Positions 28,020-35,790 of a DNA stretch of 64,000 bases are shown here, in pieces. The translations under genes were made by a program, and so were the position numbers. The DNA is from Lachancea mirantina (taxonomy: Eukaryota; Ascomycota; Saccharomycetes; Saccharomycetales; Saccharomycetaceae), in contig LT598467.1 in NCBI GenBank assembly GCA_900074745.1, positions 930,001 to 994,000 of the forward strand, in the 5' to 3' direction. Every line of letters starts with the position of its first letter. Within the stretch, counting starts at the first letter, position 1. Below the pieces are notes generated by a model that ran no database searches, was not told where the DNA came from, and saw nothing but the letters and a program-made list of their open reading frames with translations.

Positions 28020-29009
28020 TAAAGTAGGAACGTTTATTTTGGGCGGTTTTTAGAACGGAAATGGGGGGACACACAAAATTTCGGGGTTTTGGGGGCAGTA
28101 AACGCACTTGCCTCTCCGGTCTTTGTTTACTCGTAGCCTTCTGTTGCTCACGCTTGCTCAAACAAACTCTATGATCGTTACGCCACTTATGAATGCGACG
28201 TGGACTGCAGACTTGTCTGAATACGGGTTCTTAAGCTGTGAAAACTCTGAGTTTCAGAAATGCACGTACCGAAAAGGTGTTGTTTCGGAATTTTTTTTCA
28301 GGCGTGAAAAAAAAGCCTCCTTGGGTTCCGTATACGGGTTGAAACCGTGTTTTTATTTCCTTCGAGTTTCTCTCAGAGTTTCGGGAACTGAAACGGATGC
28401 AGCTAAGGACGTATCCGTATGGAGGTACAAGCAAAGTAAATCCATGTTCGTCCAAAACGATGTTAATACACGTGACCAAGAATACAAAGCCATCGATATA
28501 TCGCTGTTAACGACAATGAGTAGTAAATGAGTATGGCGGCTAAGGAAAATGGGGGTAAATTCCAAATATTTCGGGTCGAAGAGAGGTTCTTAAGCCGGCG
28601 TCTAAGCATCTTTTGTGGTCGATTTTGCCAGTTAGTAGCATATGACCAGAGCGTTGGCTTGCAACTGTGTACCAAACAATCTGTTCGAGAGCTTTTGTTT
28701 GTTGTCCTTTTCTAGGAAGTGGGATAAAGTTAGGAAGGACGTCCCATTTTCTCAAACTCCTTATATACTCTGGCATGGAAAAATGATAACAATTCTGAAA
28801 ACCGGAAAAAGCCCAGATGAACCTCAGGCCTTAAACGTAACCATTATATAGTAAGTATGGTGATGCGGTTCTTTGAAATATGCGGGTTCGATCTTCGCCA
28901 ACATAAAAAATGCAATGAATTAGATGATCATCACCATATCCCTCTATCGAGGGTCTCTTGCTGAGATGGGGTATGCCAAGATTTTCTTCCCCATGAATTT
29001 GGCCTTAGT
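28020..29009. other. Intergenic region between IXR1-like and CHY/RING genes
   Basis: This 990-base stretch holds the IXR1 promoter and the CHY/RING gene terminator. S. cerevisiae IXR1 is strongly regulated and has a long 5' region, so some of this may be leader. A B-box-like GGTTCGATC near 28886 does not belong to a foldable tRNA. Frames of up to 140 codons here show no recognisable protein. Confidence 0.4.
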
Positions 29010-31031
29010 TTACGCAGGACCTTGAGGATTGGGTTCCTGTTCCTGACTTGTATCTTCTGAGCCAGAAAAATCGTCCTCGTCGCCGGACGACAATCCCTGA
29101 TGGCTCCCTTGTAAAAATTTTTGAAAGGCACTGGATAGCGACAACTGGGGCGGTGCTTCGCCTAAGAACTGTTTGAGTCTATCCGTGAAAGAAGACATAC
29201 GATTCATGCTCGCACTACCCAGCTGAGGTGTGCCCATCTCATCTTTCTTGAACAGACCAGCTGTGCTGACAAGATTTTGGGAGCCGTATTGGAGCCTGTC
29301 CATTTCTGAGGATTGAATAGCGCTGTACGGGTCGTCTTGGAAATACTCGTTCATGTAGGTTTCAATATTGGACAACATGCCGCTTTCGTTCACGTTTATA
29401 ATGGGTGACACTTCCTCTCTTTGAAAATGACCGCGCAAAAGTTCCTGGCGCATGCTGTTGAGAGATGCGAGGGTTCTCGCATCGTTGCCTACATCGGTTC
29501 CGGAACTGCTCTCTGTGGTAGACAGCGATTGCTCCTCCTCCGGTTTCACCAGTTTCAATTGTAACGTATTGTAGCTAAAACAATTGTTGCACCGGAGACC
29601 CAATATATGGTATCTGCACGAACTCTTGGCTTTGCAATCGTTGCACGATACGTAACAGAGCCAATCGCAGTAAGGCAGCGGTAAAGGCTGTTCTTCTATT
29701 TCTTTGTCCAAGACCCGAAATTGGGCCTCCATATTCAAAACCGAAACTTGACACGAGGGACATTTGTAAGAGTGTTTAGCGTACTCGTCAAAGCAATGCT
29801 GATGGATCGCGTGCCCACATGGAGACATATAGACAACGGGTTTGACAGATGTGAACATGTAATCACCACAAATGGGGCAACTGGCCATGGTGGCACGCTC
29901 AATGCAGTTATGACTTCCTTGAAGTTCAATGGAAAGACACGCTTGACAGCCATCACAGTGGAAAAAATCGATGCCGAGTCCCAGTCCCAGTCTACATATA
30001 CCGCACTTATCACAGTGATAGATGTCTTTCGTTTCGTCGCTATCGAAAAGCTTACATTTATCGCAGAAGTAGACTGCCAATTCCTCTCTGCAGTTTTCAC
30101 AGTCCTTTTGAGGCTTCTGGCAGTGGTTACACCGCATGCACATGATTCGTTGCGTCTTGTTCCTTTCCAAATGATGTTGTGACGCGGGCTCTTTGGTCAT
30201 CATATCTTCATCGTGGCAAAAACGGCACGTATACCAGCCCTGACATTCGTGGCATTGTAGCTTACAACTGCGTTGGTAGTGTACACAGCCAAAAACGCCC
30301 TCTGCATGGAACGTGGGCAGCTTTTCCTCGTCGGAAGGCCGTCGAGTCGTAGCATGCAGTTCGCCATCGTTGTCGCGGTCACGTCGGATGTCAAGCGATG
30401 GTGAACGTCGCGAAGTTTCGTCAAAATGTTTGCCCATCATCAGCCGCTGGACCATCATCGCCTTTTTCGCAGGCTCTACGTCGAGTTCTTGAATGTGGCG
30501 GATTCGGTCGCGCAAAGTAGCTTCGTCGTGCAACGCTTCCTGCGGCAACTCGGTCAATTTCAAAAGCTGTTCGTCCAAAAGACTTGGGTCTTTGTCACGC
30601 GGTAGAACCATATCGTTATAAGGCGGTATGACCTTCGGGCTAGCCGCAGGCGTGACTCCGGCAGGCTCTTCACCTGCGACGTTTTTCTCGTCGCGCGACG
30701 GAAGCAGCGTACTCAACAGCGCTTCTTCCGTCACGGCTTTCACAGTCTGGAGACGCGTTAGCGCGTTTGAGAAACTGAGGCCCTTGTGAAGGTCGTTGAT
30801 GAACGTTGTCACTTGAAATTTCCGCGTCCATTGGCCCAAGTCCGGGAAAGACCCCGGCTCTGTCGTGCTGCCCTTTGAGCTCCAAATGCTGGGTAACGAT
30901 ATCATGGGGAAACCGCGTCCCAGTTTTTCGAAATCCACGTCGATATCGTTCAAGGAACGGTCCTGGTCGTCTTCGTTTTCAGAAGATGAGCCCGCCGTCG
31001 AGCGGGTCTTGTGCAGGCTCAAATCCGCCAT
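29010..31031 (-). CDS. CHY/CTCHY/RING zinc-finger ubiquitin ligase (PIRH2/RCHY1-like)
   Basis: The 673-residue protein has the zinc modules of RCHY1 (Pirh2) ligases in order. A CHY finger lies at about 249-316 (CVHYQRSCKLQC, CRFCHDE, CMRCNHCQ). A CTCHY segment follows at about 318-376 (YFCDKCKLFD, CDKCGICRLG, FHCDGCQACL). The RING-H2 is at about 385-427 (CPICGDY, CGHAIHQHCFDEY, CPSC). A terminal zinc ribbon is at about 459-485. The N-terminal 240 residues are unstructured and acidic, and the tail is Ser-rich. In animals such proteins ubiquitinate p53; the fungal substrates are unknown. To my knowledge S. cerevisiae has only a lone CHY domain (Hot13), so this full-length form is lost there. 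The ATG at 31031 gives MADLSLHK. It lies between IXR1 and TVP18 positions that are adjacent in the chromosome XIII order. Confidence 0.92.
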   Translation of the reverse strand: MADLSLHKTRSTAGSSSENEDDQDRSLNDIDVDFEKLGRGFPMISLPSIWSSKGSTTEPGSFPDLGQWTRKFQVTTFINDLHKGLSFSNALTRLQTVKAVTEEALLSTLLPSRDEKNVAGEEPAGVTPAASPKVIPPYNDMVLPRDKDPSLLDEQLLKLTELPQEALHDEATLRDRIRHIQELDVEPAKKAMMVQRLMMGKHFDETSRRSPSLDIRRDRDNDGELHATTRRPSDEEKLPTFHAEGVFGCVHYQRSCKLQCHECQGWYTCRFCHDEDMMTKEPASQHHLERNKTQRIMCMRCNHCQKPQKDCENCREELAVYFCDKCKLFDSDETKDIYHCDKCGICRLGLGLGIDFFHCDGCQACLSIELQGSHNCIERATMASCPICGDYMFTSVKPVVYMSPCGHAIHQHCFDEYAKHSYKCPSCQVSVLNMEAQFRVLDKEIEEQPLPLPYCDWLCYVSCNDCKAKSSCRYHILGLRCNNCFSYNTLQLKLVKPEEEQSLSTTESSSGTDVGNDARTLASLNSMRQELLRGHFQREEVSPIINVNESGMLSNIETYMNEYFQDDPYSAIQSSEMDRLQYGSQNLVSTAGLFKKDEMGTPQLGSASMNRMSSFTDRLKQFLGEAPPQLSLSSAFQKFLQGSHQGLSSGDEDDFSGSEDTSQEQEPNPQGPA

Positions 31032-31315
31032 TTTAAGTCAGAATACCAAATGTTGGACAGCAAGAAAAGATGCGTGTACGAGCTGGGCTGGAAAATCGCC
31101 ACGATGACAGCCGACACTGGTCTTCGTTTAAAAACGGTTTTAACGATGAGATTGGCGAAACCCATTTCTCGGGTTCTTGGATGAACTTTGGAAGCCCTTC
31201 CTTCGTATAAACGCACAACCAGAGTTTGAACATTTAATCTCCAAGGGAGGTCCCAGGTATAAGCCATCAGCAACAACGGCATCACAGCAAAGACCAAATA
31301 AGAGCGTGGTGGACA

Positions 31316-31887
31316 ATGGCGTTGGGCATCAAACAGTTTATCAATGTCGCAGGCATTGTGAGGGATCTCAAAAGCTTCAATTTCAGGTATGTGAGGGGGC
31401 GAGCGACGCAAGCATCGGAGGCGTGAAAGCGGGAACGAGACTAACATTTCGCAGCGTGTACGGACAGTGGTTCGGATACATAAACATCGTGCTGTGCATG
31501 GCGCTTGGAATCGCGAATTTGTTCCATGTGAGCGCGGTGATAGTGTTTGGTATCATCAGCATTGTCCAGAGTTTGGTCATTTTGTTCATAGAGGTGCCAT
31601 TTCTACTGCGGATCTGTCCGCTGAGCGACAATTTCATTGCGTTCATCAAGCGATTCGAGACGAACGCGAAACGGACCTTGTTCTACGTGGTGATGGCCGT
31701 GATCCAGTGGTGTTCGCTCGCGGTGATGGTCACGAGCCTGATCGTCGTGGCCATCGGACTCACGATATCCGCTGCGAGCTACGCGGTAGCGCATTTCCGG
31801 CACCAGCAGTTCCAAAACACAAGCATCATCAAAAACCCAGCGGACGACGATTTCCCGCACGAAGCCGTTGTGCGCGAGATGCTGTGA
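31316..31887 (+). CDS. TVP18: Golgi membrane protein Tvp18, two exons
   Basis: Exons 31316-31386 and 31455-31887 give 167 residues, exactly the length I recall for S. cerevisiae Tvp18, a small tetraspan protein of late Golgi vesicles. The N-terminus MALGIKQFINVAGIVRDLKS is encoded by exon 1. The junction codon AG|C (Ser) leads into VYGQWFGYINIVLCMALGIA. Four hydrophobic segments follow, and the end DDDFPHEAVVREML is identical to the S. cerevisiae protein. The S. cerevisiae gene has no annotated intron that I know of. It is divergent from the CHY/RING gene (284 bases between starts) and convergent with MOT3, the latter as on chromosome XIII. Confidence 0.95.
31387..31454 (+). other. Predicted intron in TVP18
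   Basis: The 68-base intron has donor GTATGT, branch GACTAAC at 31439-31445 and acceptor GCAG ending at 31454. Only about 10 bases separate the branch A from the acceptor. Splicing restores the conserved FNF-S-VYG junction. Confidence 0.9.
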
Positions 31888-31987
31888 GAACCGGCTCAGC
31901 AGCAGGGTGCAGTTACCTCGAAAAGCTCCGTTACCAACTTACATATATTATTATTTTACATTGAGAGGTATCACAAACCAGTGGGCG

Positions 31988-32010
31988 TAGCACGTGCTTA
32001 GCACGTGCTA
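31988..32010. repeat. CACGTG-containing palindrome at the TVP18/MOT3 convergent ends
   Basis: Two copies of the 10-base palindrome AGCACGTGCT lie side by side at 31989-31998 and 32000-32009. Together with flanking T and A they form a 23-base near-perfect inverted repeat centred at 31999. The MOT3 stop codon (32008-32010, reverse strand) lies inside it. Confidence 0.85.
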
Positions 32011-33189
32011 CTCACGTACGTTGTCTTCGCCGTTGACACGCGCAATGATCGCGTTCAGCACCGTCTTGACGTCTTCTTTGTTGACGCGGCCGTCGTGAAT
32101 CAGGCTCTTGAGCGACCCGGCGTCCGGCGCGGAGCCGACGGCGCCGACGGCGCCGACGGCGCTTCCGCCCGAGCCCGTGAGCTCCTCGAGCACCTGGGGT
32201 ACGTGTTTCAGCCGCATGTGCTGGAACAGATTGTCCTTGCGTTTGTGGCGGCTCTGGCACCAGGGGCAGTTGTAGGGCTTGGCGGACGAATGCGAGAGCA
32301 GGTGCCGCTTGAGCCACGATTTGCGCTTAAACGACTTGTCGCACAAATGGCACTTGTGCACGTTGGCGCCCTCGCCGGCCAGCACCGTGACGCCCGGGAC
32401 GCCCGGGACCACGCCGGGGACCACGCCGGGGATGCCCACCAGGGACACGCTGCCCCGGTGGTCCGGCAGCTGGCGCTGCTGCAGGGGCGGCAGCGACGGC
32501 GGCAGCCGCTGTTGGTGCTGCGCGGGCGGCGGCGCCGCCGCGGACCCGCCCACGGCGGCAGGGGGCGCAGGCTGGAACGGCAGTAGCCCGGGGAAAGCCG
32601 CCGAGTACTGGCGCAGGTCCGGCGCCGCGGCGGCCGCGTACATGACTGCGGACATGTCTGAGGCGCTCGGGTGGCGGCCCATGGCCTCGGACGGATGGGG
32701 CACGCCCGCGGGCACGCCCGCGGGCACGCCTGCGGGCACGTACCCAGAGGGACCCGTTCCCCCGGGCGGGGCCCCGGGCGGGCCCCCGCCCGGGGGAGGC
32801 GCCCCTGCGGCCGCAGCCGCGCCCGGCGGCGACCCGCCAGGCCCGCTCGGCGGCTGCTGGAACTGGTACGGGCTCCACGAAGACGGCGCCCCGTACGGGC
32901 TGGGCTGGAAGTTCCACATCACGGGCTGCTGTAACAGCATGGGCGCGTGCACAGACGCGCGCGCAGGCCCCATCTGGGACGCGGATTTGGAAAAATACGC
33001 GTTGGCCGCGCCGCCGCCGAGTCTAGCGTCCCACTCGAGCTGCTGCAGGTTCGTCTGGGACCCGCCGCCGCCCGCGGTGGTCGAGCCCAGCTGCGACCGC
33101 TGCGACTGGGGCGTGTCCTGCGGCAAGGGGTGCGAGTGGTCTATATCTGCGACGTTCGAATGCTGTGCGTAAGGGTGTACAGACAGCAT
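32008..33189 (-). CDS. MOT3: C2H2 zinc-finger regulator Mot3
   Basis: The 393-residue protein is Pro/Gly/Ala/Gln-rich over its first 270 residues and carries two C2H2 fingers at about 278-329 (HKCHLCDKSFKRKSWLKRH and YNCPWCQSRHKRKDNLFQH). Both match S. cerevisiae Mot3 closely, as does the C-terminal LIHDGRVNKEDVKTVLNAII block. Mot3 recruits Tup1-Cyc8 to repress ergosterol and hypoxic genes and can form a prion in S. cerevisiae through its Asn/Gln-rich region; here Gly/Pro/Ala repeats replace the Asn tracts. The ATG at 33189 is in frame. Base composition is extremely GC-rich with GC-loaded third positions. NAT4 lies upstream on the same strand, as on chromosome XIII. Confidence 0.93.
   Translation of the reverse strand: MLSVHPYAQHSNVADIDHSHPLPQDTPQSQRSQLGSTTAGGGGSQTNLQQLEWDARLGGGAANAYFSKSASQMGPARASVHAPMLLQQPVMWNFQPSPYGAPSSWSPYQFQQPPSGPGGSPPGAAAAAGAPPPGGGPPGAPPGGTGPSGYVPAGVPAGVPAGVPHPSEAMGRHPSASDMSAVMYAAAAAPDLRQYSAAFPGLLPFQPAPPAAVGGSAAAPPPAQHQQRLPPSLPPLQQRQLPDHRGSVSLVGIPGVVPGVVPGVPGVTVLAGEGANVHKCHLCDKSFKRKSWLKRHLLSHSSAKPYNCPWCQSRHKRKDNLFQHMRLKHVPQVLEELTGSGGSAVGAVGAVGSAPDAGSLKSLIHDGRVNKEDVKTVLNAIIARVNGEDNVRE
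32134..32160. repeat. 9-bp tandem repeat in MOT3
   Basis: Three exact copies of GCCGACGGC encode the alternating Ala-Val-Gly stretch after the zinc fingers. Confidence 0.85.
32701..32736. repeat. 12-bp tandem repeat in MOT3
   Basis: Three copies of CACGCCCGCGGG (the last with one change) encode a repeated Gly-Val-Pro-Ala unit. A related run of short repeats with GCCCGGGA/GCCGGGGA cores lies near 32388-32430. Confidence 0.85.
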
Positions 33190-33404
33190 ACAAGCGTGAC
33201 TTCAAAGGCCATAGAGCAGCGCAGGAGGTGTTTCAGAACGAAAGCAGGAAACACGGGGCTAAAAACACAAACACACACAGCGGGGTCTCGTTTCCAGTTT
33301 ATGGCCGCTTCACACAGGCTCAAATCCCGAAAGGAACCGAATTATATAGGCTATTTTACCCCATTGCTACACAGTTGTTATATACCGGTGTAACGGGCGT
33401 GCGG

Positions 33405-34181
33405 TCAAGCTTGGCGGGGCTCGGCTCTCGTAAGCGGACCAGTTCCGATGACGACGCGGTCCGTGTCGGGGGAGCAGCCCCAGAAAAACAAGTAGTAGTC
33501 GGGGCGGACGCGTGCCTCCTGCGCGTACTGCATGGCGCGGGTGCGGCGCCGCTGAGCAGACACAACGCGGTCCTGCGGCGACCACGCAGCAAGCCGCATG
33601 CCTGCCCTTTGATACAGGCGCAGCGCTGGCTGGTTGTTTGAGAACACGGTGAGCTCAACTCCCGCGACGCGCGACGCGCGCGCCGTTGGGAATACGCATT
33701 GCGAGAGCATGCGCAGGCCCAGGCCCCTGCCCTGGTGTCTGGGCGCGACGTGGATCTCGTAGAGGTAGAGCACCTGCGGCGGGACGGTCTCGGGCGCGAG
33801 GTCGGGCTCGTCCGTGACGAGAAACGACAGAAACAATGCCAGCGCCGAAGGTGACGCCATCTGGCTGTAAAACACGTAGACGAGTCCCGGCGTGCGCATT
33901 TCGTCGCGTTTGTTGGCGCGCCAAGCGCGGTTGTTGCCGTACAGCTGGCGCGAGACCCGGGCGTAGGTGGAGCCCAGATTCGCGGCGACCAGGTCCAGCG
34001 CGGACGCGAGCCACGGCTCGGCGTCCGCGCGATGCGTGGCGTGCGCGGGGCTGTGCAAGGTCGGCCCGTGCTGGTCGATGGTGACCACGGTGCGGAGCAG
34101 AGAATCGGAGCCCAGCGGCAGCTCCGGCGGGAAGTGGGCGAGCGCGTGGGGCAGCAAGGTCGAGGCGGGGGCGTTGGGCAT
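33405..34181 (-). CDS. NAT4: N-alpha-acetyltransferase NatD (histone H2A/H4)
   Basis: From the ATG at 34181 the protein has 258 residues and begins MPNAPASTLLPHALAHFPPE. NatD acetylates the N-terminal Ser of histones H4 and H2A. Visible family features are the YGNNRAWRANKRDEM segment, GLVYVFY, YLYEIHVAP, and the acetyl-CoA loop RHQGRGLG with a following GVELTVFSNNQPALRLYQRAGM. The frame stays open to an ATG at 34514, which would add 111 Ala/Arg-rich residues including four QLPA repeats. S. cerevisiae Nat4 (285 aa) has no such extension, so the inner start is preferred. MOT3 is downstream on the same strand, as on chromosome XIII. Third positions are almost all G or C. Confidence 0.88.
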   Translation of the reverse strand: MPNAPASTLLPHALAHFPPELPLGSDSLLRTVVTIDQHGPTLHSPAHATHRADAEPWLASALDLVAANLGSTYARVSRQLYGNNRAWRANKRDEMRTPGLVYVFYSQMASPSALALFLSFLVTDEPDLAPETVPPQVLYLYEIHVAPRHQGRGLGLRMLSQCVFPTARASRVAGVELTVFSNNQPALRLYQRAGMRLAAWSPQDRVVSAQRRRTRAMQYAQEARVRPDYYLFFWGCSPDTDRVVIGTGPLTRAEPRQA

Positions 34182-34908
34182 GGGACAGGCGGGGAGCTGG
34201 GCGGGGAGCTGGGCGGGGAGCTGGGCGGGGAGCTGGGCAGGGAAAGCCGATCGGAATGGGGGCAGGCGACGGGGCCTCTCCCGGCAGGGGCTGAAGCCGT
34301 TTTCTTTTGCGGCGCCCGCGCAGACGGGGACGCCGGTGTGTGGGTGCTGCACGCGCACCGGGCTGCTGCGACAGGCACGCGCCCGGCGATCGGCAAAGCA
34401 GACGCCCGCTGCTGCACGCGGCAGGCACGCGCGCAGCGCGCGCAGCGCGCGCGCTGCGCGACATGCAGGCGACATGCAGGCCCGCATCCAGGCAGCCCGG
34501 ACTTGCCTACGCATACGCAACTATATTCCTGCCTGGCCCTTTTGCTCCGTGCAACAGACGCGCCCGCCTAACGGCGGAGAGCTAAGCGGGCGAGGCCAGG
34601 CAGACAGCGTCGCGGACGCAGCAGCGCCGTGTGGTTTTAGGTTCTTGTTCAGCTACGGCGCACGGTGGACCGCCGCTTACGCACGTCGCGCAGGAATCGG
34701 GGTCCGGCGCGCATGTTTGTGCGTGTGTGCTTGCGAGTGTGCTTGCGAGCGCTCGGGGCCCCCAATCTATAGAATTTCAAATAAGTAGTAGCAGGCCGGG
34801 GGCGTCGACGGCGCTCGTCCTTGGATAAAAATCTCTGTGTATTCACGGCCTGTCTTGTGTGTATCTGTCCGCCCCCACCCCGTTCCCGCCTTGAGCCGCT
34901 CAGCTTAG
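34182..34908. other. GC-rich divergent region between NAT4 and the C2H2 gene
   Basis: About 0.7 kb contains a minisatellite next to the NAT4 start, many CG-rich short repeats (for example GCGCGCAGCGC runs near 34432-34457), and GTGTGC repeats near 34720-34750. Long open frames on both strands are expected by chance at this composition. It may hold an undetected first exon of the C2H2 gene. Confidence 0.4.
34189..34236. repeat. 12-bp minisatellite next to NAT4
   Basis: Four exact copies of GGCGGGGAGCTG lie just upstream of the preferred NAT4 ATG. They would encode repeated Gln-Leu-Pro-Ala if the earlier start at 34514 is used. Confidence 0.9.
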
Positions 34909-35790
34909 CGTGGCGTCTGTCCCCGCACCGCCGCCTTTGTATTTGCCAGTCATCTCGTCGCGCGCGCAAAGTTGGATCGAGATCACGCACGACGCACGGA
35001 CCCCGAGGGCCGGCTGAGCCCGCGGAGCCGCCAGGCTCGCGAGGCCCGCCAGGCCCGCTGCCGCCTGCTGCGTACGCACTCGGGGCCAGAGCTCCGCCGC
35101 GCCCCGCTGCAGTCCGCACAGTGGTTCCCTTACACGAGCTCCGTCGTACTGCCGCGGTTCCTTGCCTCGGAGCTGCCACGACCGGCGTGGGCCGTCGAGG
35201 TGCGAGGCCTGGCCGCCGAGGGCGACGCGCCCCCGCTGCCCACGCCGCCCGTGGCCCCCCTGCCCGGACCGCCGCACGCCCTGGCGCAGGCGGGGATCCC
35301 GCCTGCGATCCCGCCCGTGATCCAGGACGGGCGGTGGGTCACTTGGAACGAATGCATTCGTCCGCGCTGGCCCTCACCCACAGCCACTGCCGCGGCCGCG
35401 GGAGCAGCGAGCCCCCGAGGGAGCCCCCGAGGGAGCCCCAAAGAAAGCCCCGGGACGAGTCCCGGGACAAGCCCCCGGATGCCGCCGGGCCAATGCCGCT
35501 CCCGCCGCCATTACTCTGCCCCGGAGCCGCCCACGGCGATGTATGCGGACTCCGCTGATCCGCACAGAAACCAGTGCCACACGTGTCTCAAGACGTTCTC
35601 GCGCATCAGCTCGCTGCGCGCGCACTTGCTTGTGCACTCGGGCGACCGGCCCTTCGTGTGTCCCTGGCCAGACTGCGACAAGTCCTTCAACGTCAAGAGC
35701 AACATGATCCGCCACTACAAGATCCACACACGCGCTACTGCTGCCGCTGCTTCTTCTTCCACGGCGCCACACCAATCCCGCGGAGATTGA
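34909..35790 (+). CDS. C2H2 zinc-finger transcription factor (YPR013C/YPR015C-like), 5' end unresolved
   Basis: Two C2H2 fingers sit near the C-terminus: CHTCLKTFSRISSLRAH and CPWPDCDKSFNVKSNMIRH. The NVKSNM/LRH pattern is typical of the Cmr3/YPR015C group of yeast factors. The frame is open from a stop at 34906-34908, yet the first ATG in frame is at 35479 (a 103-residue product). The segment from about 35090 to 35380 shows strong codon periodicity with G or C at most third positions, so it looks coded. A start by splicing from an upstream exon or from a non-ATG codon is possible; I found no convincing donor and branch pair. The middle contains a Ser-Pro-rich 12-bp repeat (near 35409-35470). 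Targets are unknown. Confidence 0.7.
   Translation, partial: RGVCPRTAAFVFASHLVARAKLDRDHARRTDPEGRLSPRSRQAREARQARCRLLRTHSGPELRRAPLQSAQWFPYTSSVVLPRFLASELPRPAWAVEVRGLAAEGDAPPLPTPPVAPLPGPPHALAQAGIPPAIPPVIQDGRWVTWNECIRPRWPSPTATAAAAGAASPRGSPRGSPKESPGTSPGTSPRMPPGQCRSRRHYSAPEPPTAMYADSADPHRNQCHTCLKTFSRISSLRAHLLVHSGDRPFVCPWPDCDKSFNVKSNMIRHYKIHTRATAAAASSSTAPHQSRGD

Noticed and set aside
28843-28912. tRNA-like B-box GGTTCGATC with an A-box-like TAGTAAGTATGG upstream
   Set aside because: The T-arm would need two G-T pairs, the acceptor arms do not pair and no anticodon stem forms, so it is not a tRNA gene.
33356-34417. 353-codon open frame antisense-shifted within NAT4
   Set aside because: It is a by-product of high GC content; it is Arg/Ser/Pro-rich with no homology, while NAT4 in the other frame has clear family motifs.
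34182-34514. 111-residue N-terminal extension of NAT4
   Set aside because: Ala/Arg-rich low-complexity sequence with no counterpart in S. cerevisiae Nat4; cannot be fully excluded because an ATG exists at 34514.
34649-35179. 176-codon reverse-strand frame opposite the C2H2 gene
   Set aside because: Low-complexity Gly/Arg/Pro composition and overlap with the forward frame that has coding periodicity.
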